From contig NZ_LMOH01000001.1 of assembly GCF_001423245.1 (NCBI RefSeq), forward strand, positions 278,563 to 342,562: a stretch of 64,000 nt of DNA. Direction: 5' to 3'. A program made the position numbers and the translations under genes. Origin of the DNA: Aureimonas sp. Leaf324. GTDB taxonomy: Bacteria; Pseudomonadota; Alphaproteobacteria; Rhizobiales; Rhizobiaceae. The notes beneath the pieces are model-generated. The model was not told the origin of the DNA, did not search any database, and was given only the letters and a program-made list of their open reading frames with translations. Positions 36,743-46,438 of the stretch are shown here, in pieces (the first letter of the stretch is position 1; each line of letters begins with the position of its first letter).

Positions 36743-37768
36743 TCAGCCGCGCTGGCCGAGCGCGAAGATCGTGCCGGCCAGAAGGATGAACCCGCCGACG
36801 ATGGCGAGTTGCAGCGTGCTGGGGATGCCGACGAAGATGAGGACGTTGCTCACCAGCGTGATCAGGAACACGCCGAGGAGGGTGCCGACGACGCTACCCG
36901 ATCCGCCCGTGATGCGCGCGCCGCCGAGCACGACGGCCGCGATCACGTCGATTTCCATCCCCGCGAGATCGAAAGGGTTGGCCAGCCGGTTCGACGCGAC
37001 ATGGACGACGCCGGCAATGCCCGCCAGAAGGCCGGCATAGGCGAAGACGAAGACGCGGACCCGGAACAGGCTGATGCCGAGTCGTTCCGCGATGGCCGGA
37101 TTGCCGCCGACCGCGAAGATCGCGCGGCCCATCAGCGTCCGCTCGAGGACGAGCCACGTCGCGACCGCGGCCACGAGCAGCACGAGGACGGTTGCCGGCA
37201 GGATCGAGATCGCCCCGCCCGACGCGGTGTGGGTGTAGAGCGACGCGCGGCCGAAGGCGTCCATCGCCGTCGGAATGTTCATGAAGAGCGCGGTCCCGAC
37301 GAAGGTCAGGAGGAAGCTGCGGACGATGTACTGCGTGCCGATCGTCACGATCAGCGAGGGGGCCCGCAGCGTATGGACGAGAACGCCGTTGGCCGCGCCG
37401 AGCAGCGCGCCGCCGGCCGCCGCCAGAACGAAGAAGAGGGCGAGCGGCATGCCCGGAAAATGGTTCGTCGCCAGCATCGTCAGCGCGTACATCATAAGCG
37501 CGGCGATCGCGGTGAAGGACACGTCGATGCCGCCCGCCGCAAGAACCACCAGCACGCCCATCGCGAAGAGACCGCGGACGACCGAGGCGCGCAGGACGTC
37601 GAACAGGTTGTTGACCTGCAGGAAGTCGGGGTTCGCGATCGTCACCGCGAGGCAGGTGAGGATCACGAGGACGAGCGTGAACAGCTCCGGCCGGCGCACC
37701 ATGCGCTCCCAGACGCGCGAATGCCACGCGGCCCCGTTGACGGGCGGGCTCGAAGCGATGTCGGTCAT
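36743..37768 (-). CDS. Sugar-type ABC transporter permease (RbsC family), second copy
   Basis: Integral membrane subunit of 341 residues with about nine or ten hydrophobic segments, of the ribose/xylose permease family. The EAA-like region near GGNPAIAERLGISLFRVRVFVFAYAG is typical. ATG 37768 overlaps the stop of the ATPase gene by four bases (ATGA), showing translational coupling. The system has a second, different permease at the promoter end, so the channel is probably a heterodimer, as in rhamnose and AI-2 importers (RhaPQ, LsrCD). Confidence 0.92.
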   Translation of the reverse strand: MTDIASSPPVNGAAWHSRVWERMVRRPELFTLVLVILTCLAVTIANPDFLQVNNLFDVLRASVVRGLFAMGVLVVLAAGGIDVSFTAIAALMMYALTMLATNHFPGMPLALFFVLAAAGGALLGAANGVLVHTLRAPSLIVTIGTQYIVRSFLLTFVGTALFMNIPTAMDAFGRASLYTHTASGGAISILPATVLVLLVAAVATWLVLERTLMGRAIFAVGGNPAIAERLGISLFRVRVFVFAYAGLLAGIAGVVHVASNRLANPFDLAGMEIDVIAAVVLGGARITGGSGSVVGTLLGVFLITLVSNVLIFVGIPSTLQLAIVGGFILLAGTIFALGQRG

Positions 37769-39336
37769 GGGCGGATGCCTTCTTCGGCCGAGGCGAGCGA
37801 GCGGTAGATCGTGTCTTCCGTCCAGGCATCGACGGGGCGCTCGGCCACGATGGCGCCTTGCCGCATCACGGCGATCCGGTCGCAGTTCTGCAGGAGTTCC
37901 GGCAGGTCGTCGCTGATGATGATGACCGCCATGCCGCGGTCGGCGAGCGTCTGGATGATGCGGAAGATCGTGTCCTTCGATCCGACGTCGACGCCGACGG
38001 TCGGCCCGTGCAGGATCAGAAGCCGCGGCTCGATCGTCAGCCAGCGGCCGATCAGGACGCGCTGCTGGTTGCCGCCGGAGAGCGACTGCACGGGAAGGCC
38101 GACATGGGGCGTGGCGATCTGCAGGTCGGCGACCGTCGCCTCCGCGAGCTTCCGCGCGCGGCGACCGCTGATGATGCCGAGCGCACCCCGCAGCCGATCG
38201 AGCACGGGGAGGGTGATGTTGTCCTCGATCGACTTTTCGAGAAACAGACCCTCCGTCAGCCGGTCCTCGGGCACGTAGCCGATCCCAGCCTCGATCGCTT
38301 CGGCGGGCGTGCGCAGTTCGACGACCTCGCCGCCGAGGCGAATCCGGCCGCTGTCGGCGGGACGGACGCCGGCCAGCGCCAGGGCGAGTTCGTTGCGGCC
38401 GGAGTCGGTCAGGCCGGTGAAACCGAGAATTTCGCCCCGGCGGAGCGAGAAGCTGACATCCCGAAAGGCTTCGGCGCCGAGAGCCTCGACGTCTAAGAGC
38501 ATTTCCCCGAGCTTCGGCTCGGCGCGGTACCGCGCTTCGCTGATCTCGCGGCCGGTCATCCAGTGCGTGAACTCGGCCTTGGAGTGGGTGGCGACGTCGA
38601 GTTCGGCCACCTTGCGACCGTCGCGCATGATGATGGCACGCCCGCCGATCGCCTTGCACTCCTCGAGCTTGTGCGTGACGAAGAGGACGGCCACGCCGCC
38701 GGCGCGCAGTCGCTCCACCACCCGAAGAAGGTTGTCCACTTCCTGGCGAGTGAGCGCCGTGGTCGGTTCGTCCATGATGACGAGACGCGCGTCCGCGGCG
38801 ATCGCGCGCGCGATCGCGACGAGCTGGCGGATGGCGAGCGGCAGGGTGTCGGTGCGGCGGGACAGGAAGTCCCTGTCGGTGGGCAGCTGCACCTTGGCCA
38901 AGGCGGCGCGCGCGGTCTCGCGCAGGGCACCTATGTCAAGGCGGCGGGCGAGGTGACCGTTGGCGGCCACGAGCTGACCCGTGAAGGCCACGTTTTCGGC
39001 GACGGAGAGATTGGGAAGGAGGGAGAGGTCCTGATAGACGGTCTCGATCCCGGCCCGCAACGCGCCGATCGGCCCGATGTCGCCCGCCCGTTCGCCGGTC
39101 GGTTGACCATCGACGAGGATCTGTCCTTCGTCGGCGGCCTGAGCGCCGGAGATGATCTTGATCAGCGTGGACTTGCCGCAGCCGTTCTCGCCCATCAGGT
39201 GGTAGACGCGTCCGGCCTCGATCACGAGGTCCACCGCCTTCAGAGCGTGGACGCCGCCGAACGATTTGCGCACGCCCCGGATTTCCAGAAGCGGCGGGGC
39301 GGCGTCGGCCACCGGCGGCGCTGATGCGACGGACAT
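37765..39336 (-). CDS. Sugar-type ABC transporter ATP-binding protein (RbsA family)
   Basis: Energy-coupling subunit of 523 residues with two fused nucleotide-binding domains. The first has Walker A GENGCGKST near residue 50 and the RbsA-type signature LPLAIRQLVAIARAI. The second has the family's degenerate P-loop (GLTDSGRNELALAL) and a full signature LSGGNQQRVLIGRWL. Length and layout equal RbsA/XylG/LsrA. It lies between the binding-protein gene (76-base gap) and the permease gene (4-base overlap). Confidence 0.95.
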   Translation of the reverse strand: MSVASAPPVADAAPPLLEIRGVRKSFGGVHALKAVDLVIEAGRVYHLMGENGCGKSTLIKIISGAQAADEGQILVDGQPTGERAGDIGPIGALRAGIETVYQDLSLLPNLSVAENVAFTGQLVAANGHLARRLDIGALRETARAALAKVQLPTDRDFLSRRTDTLPLAIRQLVAIARAIAADARLVIMDEPTTALTRQEVDNLLRVVERLRAGGVAVLFVTHKLEECKAIGGRAIIMRDGRKVAELDVATHSKAEFTHWMTGREISEARYRAEPKLGEMLLDVEALGAEAFRDVSFSLRRGEILGFTGLTDSGRNELALALAGVRPADSGRIRLGGEVVELRTPAEAIEAGIGYVPEDRLTEGLFLEKSIEDNITLPVLDRLRGALGIISGRRARKLAEATVADLQIATPHVGLPVQSLSGGNQQRVLIGRWLTIEPRLLILHGPTVGVDVGSKDTIFRIIQTLADRGMAVIIISDDLPELLQNCDRIAVMRQGAIVAERPVDAWTEDTIYRSLASAEEGIRP

Positions 39337-39412
39337 GAGACAATCCCGATGCAGGTGGGCTGGCTCCGGGGTCGTCGAACCCCGGAGCGGTCGATTGCGG
39401 CGGACGCGCGGC

Positions 39413-40411
39413 TTAGAACGGGTAGTTCTTGTAGGACGCCTTATCGACGTCGACCCAGGCTTGGCCCTGGACGATCACGCCCTTGCCGGGACCCTTCTTG
39501 ACCGACACCTTGTTGTATCCCGGAACGCCGAGATCCATGCCGTCGGTGACCTCCTTGCCGTCGAGCACCATGTTGGCGACGACGTTCATCACGTAGCCCG
39601 CGTCCTTCGGGTCCCAGAAGAAGATCTGATCGACGGCGCCGGTGTCGAGATAGGGGCCGGTATCCTTCGGCAGGCCGAGACCGTAGACGCAGGTCTTGTC
39701 CTGAAGGCCGGCTTCCTCGACCGCGCGACCGATGCCGATGACGTCGATCGCGGACGAGCCCTGGAACCCCTTGATGTCGGGGTAGCGGCGGAGGATTTCC
39801 TTGGCCTTCTCGTAGGCCTTGTTGGCGTCGTTGAACGACTCGTTCTTCGCCGCGACGAGTTCCATGCCCGGGTACTTCTTGGCGTTCTCCGCGCCGGCAT
39901 CGACCCACTGGTTATGCGTCAGGCTGCCGAGCGAGCCGACGAAGCTCGTCCACTTGCCGGACTGGCCCATGCAGGCCGCGAGCTTCTCGTTGATGCGCTC
40001 TCCGAACGCCTTGTTGTCGAAGGCCTCGATGTCGACCGCCGTGTTCACGAGGCTGTCGCCCTCGTGGGTGATGACCTTGATGCCGCGCTGCTCGGCACGG
40101 CGCAGGACGCCTTCCAGCGCCGACGGGTCCATCGGGACGACGGCGATCGCGGCGACCTTCTTGGCGACGAGATCCTCGATGATGCGGCCCTGCAAGGCCG
40201 CGTCGGCCTTGGCCGGGCCGACCTGGCTGGCGGCAACGTTCGGGTGCTCGGCGCCGTAGGCGTCGACGCCCTGGTTCATGCGGGTGAACCAGTTCTCGCC
40301 CGTCACCTTCACGACGGTGACGATGGACGGCTTGTCCTGCGCCCCGGCCGCGCCGGCGCAAAGGGTCAGGCCGAGTGCCGTGCAGGCGGCGAGCTTAGAC
40401 AGTGTGGTCAT
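39413..40411 (-). CDS. Sugar-type ABC transporter substrate-binding protein
   Basis: Periplasmic binding protein of 332 residues, type 1 fold (RbsB/LsrB group), with a Sec signal peptide (about 1-24, ending AAGAQ). It starts KPSIVTVVKVTGENWFTRMNQG and has a C-terminal half with KGFQGSSAIDVIGIGRA. Overall it looks closer to rhamnose- and autoinducer-2-binding proteins than to ribose- or inositol-binding ones, but that is an impression. It lies 79 bases from the first permease gene; ATG 40411 fits the signal peptide. Confidence 0.9.
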   Translation of the reverse strand: MTTLSKLAACTALGLTLCAGAAGAQDKPSIVTVVKVTGENWFTRMNQGVDAYGAEHPNVAASQVGPAKADAALQGRIIEDLVAKKVAAIAVVPMDPSALEGVLRRAEQRGIKVITHEGDSLVNTAVDIEAFDNKAFGERINEKLAACMGQSGKWTSFVGSLGSLTHNQWVDAGAENAKKYPGMELVAAKNESFNDANKAYEKAKEILRRYPDIKGFQGSSAIDVIGIGRAVEEAGLQDKTCVYGLGLPKDTGPYLDTGAVDQIFFWDPKDAGYVMNVVANMVLDGKEVTDGMDLGVPGYNKVSVKKGPGKGVIVQGQAWVDVDKASYKNYPF

Positions 40412-40490
40412 GCGGGTCCTCCCATCAGATGTGAATTCAAGCTTGTCCCCGGGCTCTCTCCCGCCGGGAACAACACCGGGTTCCGGCTGG

Positions 40491-41474
40491 TCAGCGGCTC
40501 GGCCGCAACCAGATGCCGAAGTCGAACCTGGCGAAGGCCAGGAGAGCGAGGAGCAGGACGCCCCAGGCGAGGTCTCGGAAGAAGTTCGAGATGTCCATGA
40601 AATTGAAGAGGCTCGATAGGATCTGCAGGGCCGTCGCCGCGAGCAGAACGCAGCCGACCTTGCCGTAGCCTCCCTCGGGCTTCACCCCGCCCATGACCGC
40701 GATCAGGATCGCGATCAAGACGTAGGAGCCGCCGTAGTCCCACTTCACCGAGGCGTTTCGGGCCGCGATCACGACGCCCGCGATGGCCGAAAGGATGCCG
40801 CTCGCCGTGTAGGTCAGCACGATCATCCGGCGTTCGGCGATGCCGCCGTACCGCGCGGCCTTCGGGTTGCTTCCCAGAAGCATCAACCGGACGCCGAAGG
40901 GCGTGAACCGCAACACGAAGGCGATGATCGCGGCGACGACCAGAAACAGCGCGAAGCAGATCGGAATGCCGAGGATCGGCGAGTTGCCGAAGTCGTCGAG
41001 CGGTGGGATGTAGCCGAGGCTGAGGGCCGAACCGTTGGTGAGGTAGACCGCGATGCCGGTGAACAGGAGCTGGGTCCCGAGGGTGGCGATCAGCGGCGTC
41101 AGCCGGCCGTAGGCGATGACCAGACCATTGGCGAGGCCGCCAAGTAGCCCGATGCCCAGCGCGAGACCGGCGAAGGTCCAGGAGAACAGTTCGGGCGCCG
41201 CGTCCGGCAGCACAAGGAGCTTCGCCAGCATCAGCGCGCCGATGCCGGACAGGTTGGCGAGGGCGATGCCCGACAGGTCGATGCCGCCGTTGCCCGAGGT
41301 CATCGCTAGCATCACCCCGAAGGCGAGGAGGCCGAGCTCCGGCACCTGAGCTGCCATCGACTGGAGATTGTAGCTGTCGATGAACGCAGCGCCCGCCAGC
41401 ACCGCACCAGCCGTCAGGAGCACGACGTTCAGGAGGCCGAGAAAGACGCTCTGCCGATCGAAACCAAGCAACAA
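40491..41474 (-). CDS. Sugar-type ABC transporter permease (RbsC family), first copy
   Basis: Membrane subunit with about ten hydrophobic segments and the family motif TSGNGGIDLSG. It differs from the second permease at 36743, so the two should pair. The start is open: the frame runs to a TTG at 41570. TTG 41474 (or 41471) has the strong ribosome site GGGAGGGG directly upstream, gives a normal cytoplasmic N-terminus, and leaves room for the TTGACA promoter box and palindrome at 41552-41584. With this start the protein has 327 residues. It is the first gene of the five-gene ABC/kinase unit; no regulator gene is adjacent. Confidence 0.85.
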   Translation of the reverse strand: MLLGFDRQSVFLGLLNVVLLTAGAVLAGAAFIDSYNLQSMAAQVPELGLLAFGVMLAMTSGNGGIDLSGIALANLSGIGALMLAKLLVLPDAAPELFSWTFAGLALGIGLLGGLANGLVIAYGRLTPLIATLGTQLLFTGIAVYLTNGSALSLGYIPPLDDFGNSPILGIPICFALFLVVAAIIAFVLRFTPFGVRLMLLGSNPKAARYGGIAERRMIVLTYTASGILSAIAGVVIAARNASVKWDYGGSYVLIAILIAVMGGVKPEGGYGKVGCVLLAATALQILSSLFNFMDISNFFRDLAWGVLLLALLAFARFDFGIWLRPSR

Positions 41475-41551
41475 ATCGCCCCTCCCGGACAACCGACTGT
41501 CGAAATGCGCTCCGCTCGGCGACGAGTCGGGCTCCTCCGCATTCCATTGTT

Positions 41552-41584
41552 TGACATCTGTCACCAGCAAATGGCGAATGTCAA
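41552..41584 (-). promoter_or_regulatory. Candidate promoter and palindromic operator of the ABC/PfkB operon
   Basis: On the minus strand TTGACA (41579-41584) is a perfect -35 box. At the -10 distance lies a perfect inverted repeat TGACA-TC-TGTCA (41552-41563). The -10 match itself is weak (ACAGAT), as in many regulated promoters. The binding factor is not known. Confidence 0.4.
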
Positions 41585-41694
41585 TTCAGGGCGCAAACGC
41601 CTGTAATTGGTTGGCGGAAAAGCTTCGTTCGGAGGTTCCAAGGCGGTGACGCGCAGGACGTGGTTACGGGACCGGCGGGCGCAGGGCTTCGCTA

Positions 41695-41719
41695 TCGCAG
41701 GAAGCACTTGCTTCTGCGA
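41695..41719. repeat. Imperfect inverted repeat between the ABC operon and the ABC-F gene
   Basis: TCGCAGGAAGC at 41695-41705 and GCTTCTGCGA at 41710-41719 pair with one bulged G around a four-base loop. No T tract follows on either strand. The rest of the 41475-41832 gap shows no gene; this could be a weak terminator for the ABC-F side or an operator. Confidence 0.35.
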
Positions 41720-41832
41720 TCCGTCCTCGGCGCATCGGTTGAAAACAGCAGCCCAAGGGAGGCTGTCGCCTCCATCGTTCCTCATCCGTGGGGCTTCGAA
41801 CTATCCCGGGAGAACGCAGGCGGGCGCGGGGA

Positions 41833-43455
41833 TCAGTTCCGCAGGCCCGGCGCTTCCTGGCCCGTGCGCTCGACATATTCGGAATAGCCGCCACCGTAGA
41901 GGTGCGGGCCCTCCGGGGTCAGTTCCAGCACGCGGTTGGACAGCGCCGCCAGGAAATGGCGGTCGTGGCTGACGAAGAGCATGGCGCCCTCGAAGCGCGA
42001 CAGCGCCTCGACCAGCATTTGCTTGGTGGCGATGTCGAGGTGGTTGGTGGGCTCGTCGAGAACGAGGAAATTCGGCGGATCGAAGAGCATCTTCGCCATC
42101 ACCAGCCGCGCCTTCTCGCCGCCCGAGAGAACCCGGCATCGCTTCTCGACGTCGTCGCCGGTGAAGCCGAAGCAGCCGGCGAGCGCGCGCAGCGGTGCCT
42201 GCCCGGCCTGCGGGAAGTCGTCTTCCAGCGACTGGAGAACGGTGCGATCGCCGTCGAGCACCTCCATCGCATGCTGGGCGAAATAGCCCATCTTCACGCT
42301 CGGTCCCCGCGTCACCGATCCCGCGTCCGGCTCGGATGCGCCGGCGATGAGCTTCAGAAGCGTCGACTTGCCGGCCCCGTTTACGCCCATGACGCACCAG
42401 CGCTCGCGCCGGCGCACCTGGAAATCGAGGGCCTCGTAGATCGTGCGGTCGCCGTAGCGCTTGTGAACGCCCTTCACCGTCGCGACATCCTCGCCGGACC
42501 GCGGGGCCGGCAGGAAGTCGAAGCGGACGGTCTGCTGGCGCTTGGGCGGCTCGACGCGCTCGATCTTGTCGAGCTTCTTCACGCGGCTCTGCACCTGCGC
42601 GGCGTGGCTGGCGCGCGCCTTGAAGCGTTCGATGAAGGCGACCTCCTTCGCCAGCATGGCCTGCTGGCGCTCGAACTGCGCCTGCTGCTGCACCTCCGCG
42701 ATCGCGCGCTGCTGGCGGTAGAACTCGTAGTCCCCGGTGTAGGAGGTCAGCGCGCCGCCGTCGATCTCGATGATCTTGGTCACGATGCGGTTCATGAACT
42801 CGCGGTCGTGCGATGTCATGAGGACGGCACCGTCGAAGCCCTTGAGGAAACTCTCCAGCCAGATCAGGCTCTCGATATCCAGATGGTTCGACGGCTCGTC
42901 GAGGAGCATGATGTCGGGCTTCATCAGAAGGATCTTGGCGAGCGCCACGCGCATCTTCCAGCCGCCCGAGAGCTTGCCGACATCGCCGTCCATCATCGAC
43001 TGGCTGAAGCCGAGACCGTCGAGCACCTCGCGGGCGCGTCCGTCGAGCGCATAGCCGTCGAGTTCGTCGTAGCGCCCCTGGACTTCGCCGTATCGGGTGA
43101 TGATTTCGTCCATCTCGTCGGCGCGATCGGGATCGGCCATGGCGGTCTCCAACTCCGCCATCTCGGCGGCGAGCGTGCTGACCGGCCCGACGCCGTCCAT
43201 CACCTCGACCACCGCGCTCCGGCCTGCCATGTCGCCGACGTCCTGGCTGAAGTAGCCGATGGTGACGCCGCGATCGACCGAGACCTGGCCCTCGTCCGGC
43301 AGTTCTTGCCCGGTGATCATGCGGAAGAGTGTCGTCTTGCCGGCACCGTTGGGGCCAACGAGGCCGATTTTCTCGCCGCGCTGAAGGGCCGCCGACGCTT
43401 CGATGAAGACGATCTGCTTGCCGTTCTGCTTGCCGATGCTCTCGAGGCGGATCAT
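41833..43455 (-). CDS. ABC-F family ATPase (YbiT-like)
   Basis: Soluble ATPase of 540 residues with two ABC domains and no membrane part. ABC-F proteins act on the ribosome to relieve stalled translation or give antibiotic resistance. Walker A motifs are GPNGAGKT near 35 and GVNGAGKST in the second half; signatures are LSGGWKMR and LSGGEKAR, and both halves have DEP(S/T)NHLD. Between them lies the charged linker (about 240-310, with RQQAMLAKEVAFIERFKA) that reaches into the ribosome in family members. Sequence character is nearest YbiT rather than EttA or Uup. ATG 43455 starts MIRLESIGK. Confidence 0.9.
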   Translation of the reverse strand: MIRLESIGKQNGKQIVFIEASAALQRGEKIGLVGPNGAGKTTLFRMITGQELPDEGQVSVDRGVTIGYFSQDVGDMAGRSAVVEVMDGVGPVSTLAAEMAELETAMADPDRADEMDEIITRYGEVQGRYDELDGYALDGRAREVLDGLGFSQSMMDGDVGKLSGGWKMRVALAKILLMKPDIMLLDEPSNHLDIESLIWLESFLKGFDGAVLMTSHDREFMNRIVTKIIEIDGGALTSYTGDYEFYRQQRAIAEVQQQAQFERQQAMLAKEVAFIERFKARASHAAQVQSRVKKLDKIERVEPPKRQQTVRFDFLPAPRSGEDVATVKGVHKRYGDRTIYEALDFQVRRRERWCVMGVNGAGKSTLLKLIAGASEPDAGSVTRGPSVKMGYFAQHAMEVLDGDRTVLQSLEDDFPQAGQAPLRALAGCFGFTGDDVEKRCRVLSGGEKARLVMAKMLFDPPNFLVLDEPTNHLDIATKQMLVEALSRFEGAMLFVSHDRHFLAALSNRVLELTPEGPHLYGGGYSEYVERTGQEAPGLRN

Positions 43456-43737
43456 GCGAAATTTCCAGACGGGCGTAAGAGGAATGCCGCCTCAAACCAT
43501 CCCGACCCCGGACGCGCAAGAGGCGAGGGCGGATATCGCGGAGGTATCGACCCATCGGACCGGGCAGACGAATCACTCGAAACCGGAGCGCCGCCCTCCC
43601 AATGCCGATCGCGACCGACGTCGCAGGTCGGCTTGCCGCATGAGATGGGCTGCCGTCACGGCTGGAGGCGGAGAGAGATTGTTCGACCCGTGCCATCAAG
43701 GGGCCTATAGGAACGGCGCGAGAGAATGGGAGCCGCG

Positions 43738-44940
43738 ATGACCCTGCCCAACAGCCCAGGCGCGAAGATCGAAGCCATCATCCGCGCGGCCGAGCCCGAT
43801 CTCGTCGCCATTCGGCGCGACCTCCATGCCCATCCCGAGATCGGGTTCGCGGTCGAGCGAACCGCGGGCGTCGTTGCCGACCGCCTGCGGGCGATCGGCC
43901 TCCAGCCGCAGGAGGGCGTGGGGCGGACGGGCGTGACCGCGCGGATCGACACGGGCCGGCCGGGTCCGCATCTTCTCCTGCGCGCCGACATGGACGCGCT
44001 GCCCATCGTCGAGGCGACAGGCCTTCCGTTCGCCAGCCAGGAGGAGGGCAAGATGCACGCGTGCGGGCATGACCTCCACACTGCGACGCTTCTCGGGGCG
44101 GCCGAAGCGCTTCATCGGCTGCGGGACGAATTTGCGGGCACCATCACCCTGATGTTCCAGCCCGCCGAGGAAACGCCCGACAGCGGCGCGGCGGCGATGA
44201 TCGCCGACGGCGTTCTTGATGGCGTCGACATGGCCATCGGTTTTCACAACTATCCCGAAGACGAGGTCGGCTGCTTCACGTTCGTTCCGGGTCTCGCGAA
44301 CGGCTCGGCGGACGACTTCGAGATCGAGATCCGCGGCCAGTCCGGCCACGCGGCCCGGCCTCAGGCCGCCTGCGACCCGATCGTGGCGGCCGCGACGCTG
44401 GTGCTTCAGCTTCAGACCATCGTCTCGCGCGAGGTCGACCCGATGCACCCCGCCGTGCTGACCGTCGGTGCGATCGAGGGTGGCCAGACGCACAACATCA
44501 TTCCGGACTCCTGCCGTCTCATGGGCACGGTCCGCACCCAGCATCGCGAGAACCGCGACCTGATCGAAGCCGCCATCGAGCGCCTCTGCGAAGGCATCGA
44601 GCGTTCGATGCGGGTGACGTGCCGCTTCGAGATGGCGCGCGGCGTGCCCTCGCTGACCAACGATCCGAAGCTGATCAAGGCCGCCGCGGAGGCGATCGGC
44701 GACCACTACGGTCGCCCCATCGAGCCGCGTCCGGCCTCGCTCGGCGCCGAGGACTTCGCGCTGATCGGCGAGCGCGTGCCGGCCTTCCAGCTCGGCATCG
44801 GATCTGCCACGCCGGGGCGCGATGATCGCCTGCACAACTCCGACTACCAGCCGGACGAGCGCTCGATCGCCATCGGCGCCGTCGGTCTTTCGCTGACGGC
44901 GCTCCGGCTCCTGGCGCCGCGGTCGCAAGAAGCGGCCTGA
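43738..44940 (+). CDS. M20-family metal-dependent amidohydrolase
   Basis: Predicted N-acyl amino acid or hippurate-type amidohydrolase of 400 residues. The two-metal frame is complete: RADMDALPI, HACGHDLHT, FQPAEETPDSG with the catalytic Glu, GFHNYP, the dimerisation segment GQSGHAARPQ and the final ligand region LGAEDFALIG. ATG 43738 is preferred over 43726 because GGGAG lies five bases before it. It diverges from the ABC-F gene and converges with the MFS gene at 45034. It lies just outside the ectoine locus; a role in deacylating its intermediates is possible but DoeB already covers that step. Confidence 0.88.
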   Translation: MTLPNSPGAKIEAIIRAAEPDLVAIRRDLHAHPEIGFAVERTAGVVADRLRAIGLQPQEGVGRTGVTARIDTGRPGPHLLLRADMDALPIVEATGLPFASQEEGKMHACGHDLHTATLLGAAEALHRLRDEFAGTITLMFQPAEETPDSGAAAMIADGVLDGVDMAIGFHNYPEDEVGCFTFVPGLANGSADDFEIEIRGQSGHAARPQAACDPIVAAATLVLQLQTIVSREVDPMHPAVLTVGAIEGGQTHNIIPDSCRLMGTVRTQHRENRDLIEAAIERLCEGIERSMRVTCRFEMARGVPSLTNDPKLIKAAAEAIGDHYGRPIEPRPASLGAEDFALIGERVPAFQLGIGSATPGRDDRLHNSDYQPDERSIAIGAVGLSLTALRLLAPRSQEAA

Positions 44941-45033
44941 CCGGACGGCCAGCCGGCCGACGTCGGATCGTTCGCGCGTCGCCCGCAGCTTCAGTTTGCC
45001 GGGGGGCCGCTTGCTGCTTCGGCACGTCCGGTC

Positions 45034-46287
45034 TCAACGCGAAGTGGCTGGTTCTGGCGGGACGATCTGGTGACGGAAGGCGAGGAAGAGGGCGAGGGCG
45101 ATGAAGGCCACGCCGCCACCCACGAGGTGCGACAGCCCGTAGCCGCCCTTCGTCACCAGCCAACCCGCCACGACGTTGGAAAGCGACGCACCGACCCCCT
45201 GGACCGTCATGACCGCCGCGAACCCGACATTGAAGCGTCCGCTGCCTTTGAGGATGCGCTCGACGGCGACGGGCGTGACGATGCCGAGAAGACCCGCCCC
45301 GATGCCGTCCAGCGCCTGGATCGGATAGATCGTCCAGAAGCCGTCCAGTGTCCCGGCGATGAAGCCGCGCAGCGGCAGGGCCAGAAGGCCGATCAGGAAG
45401 ACCGTCGAGAGGCCGATGCGCCGGATGAGGAACGGGGTGACGGCCGCGACGCCGATCATCGCAAGCTGCGCGACGCCGGTGATGATCGCAGTCGTCCGGA
45501 ACGGCGTTCCCAGATCGATCGCGAACTGTTGCGCGATCAGTCGGCCCATCGGCGCGTTGCCGAAGTGGAAGATGAGAAGGATCAGCGCGAGAAGGATGAG
45601 CCCCCGGCTCTTGAGAAGGACGCCAAAACCCGACGCGTCCTCCTTCGTCGCATTTTCATCGAGGCCTCGGGCCACCTTGTGGTCGATCCGGTTCGGATCG
45701 ATCGATGCGACGGCGGCCAGCGCGCCGAAGGCGGTCGCCACCAGGAGCCAGACGATACCCTGCTGTCCGAAGACCGTGACGATCAGGAACACGCCGAAGA
45801 GCGAAGCGAAGTTGCCGGCATGGTTCCAGAACTCGTTGCGCGCGATCTGAGCCGAGAACATCCGCTCACCCACGAGACCGAGCGTGAGCCCCGCGAGCGC
45901 CGGGCCGACCACCGCACCGACGACGGCGGTCAGGATCTGCCCGCCCCAGACGAAAGGAGCGCTCGGCACGAGGAGGGTGACGAGCGCTGCCGCGGTGACC
46001 ACGACGACGGGGATGGCGATGAGGGCCCGTTTCCAAGTCGAACCATCGACGAGCGCCCCGCACAGCGGGGTCGCCAGAAGGCCGATCAGGCCGCCGATCG
46101 TGGCAATCCAGCCGAGGGTGAGGGTGGACCATCCCTGCGAGGCGAGGAACGCGTCGAGGAACGGACCGAGACCGTCTCGCGCATCGGCGAGGAAGAAGTT
46201 CAGAACGGCAAGACCGACCAGCGATCGGTCCGAGACAAGGCGAGGGTTCCCGGTCGGGGACCCCGCTGCAGTTGCTACCGTCATCAC
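45034..46287 (-). CDS. MFS transporter
   Basis: Predicted inner-membrane transporter of 417 residues with 12 hydrophobic segments. It begins with a polar stretch, then VGLAVLNFFLADARDGLGPF, characteristic of a conserved but poorly studied MFS group in proteobacteria; RDGLGP near segment 1 and the loop GALVDGSTWKRA are the best markers. It lies on the same strand as and 151 bases downstream of the doeD aminotransferase gene, so read-through is possible, but no functional tie to ectoine is shown. The substrate is unknown. Confidence 0.85.
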   Translation of the reverse strand: MMTVATAAGSPTGNPRLVSDRSLVGLAVLNFFLADARDGLGPFLDAFLASQGWSTLTLGWIATIGGLIGLLATPLCGALVDGSTWKRALIAIPVVVVTAAALVTLLVPSAPFVWGGQILTAVVGAVVGPALAGLTLGLVGERMFSAQIARNEFWNHAGNFASLFGVFLIVTVFGQQGIVWLLVATAFGALAAVASIDPNRIDHKVARGLDENATKEDASGFGVLLKSRGLILLALILLIFHFGNAPMGRLIAQQFAIDLGTPFRTTAIITGVAQLAMIGVAAVTPFLIRRIGLSTVFLIGLLALPLRGFIAGTLDGFWTIYPIQALDGIGAGLLGIVTPVAVERILKGSGRFNVGFAAVMTVQGVGASLSNVVAGWLVTKGGYGLSHLVGGGVAFIALALFLAFRHQIVPPEPATSR

Positions 46288-46438
46288 GACCCCTTCACGC
46301 GCGATTGATTAGCCGCCAATGAATGTCGCGTGAGGTGTCTGAGTTCCGAATGATCTGAAGGAACGCCGGCCGCTTGGGTTCGTCGCCGGCGGTCTCACCT
46401 ATCGGCGCGCGGTCTGCGACTTCGCAGCCGGAGACGAT

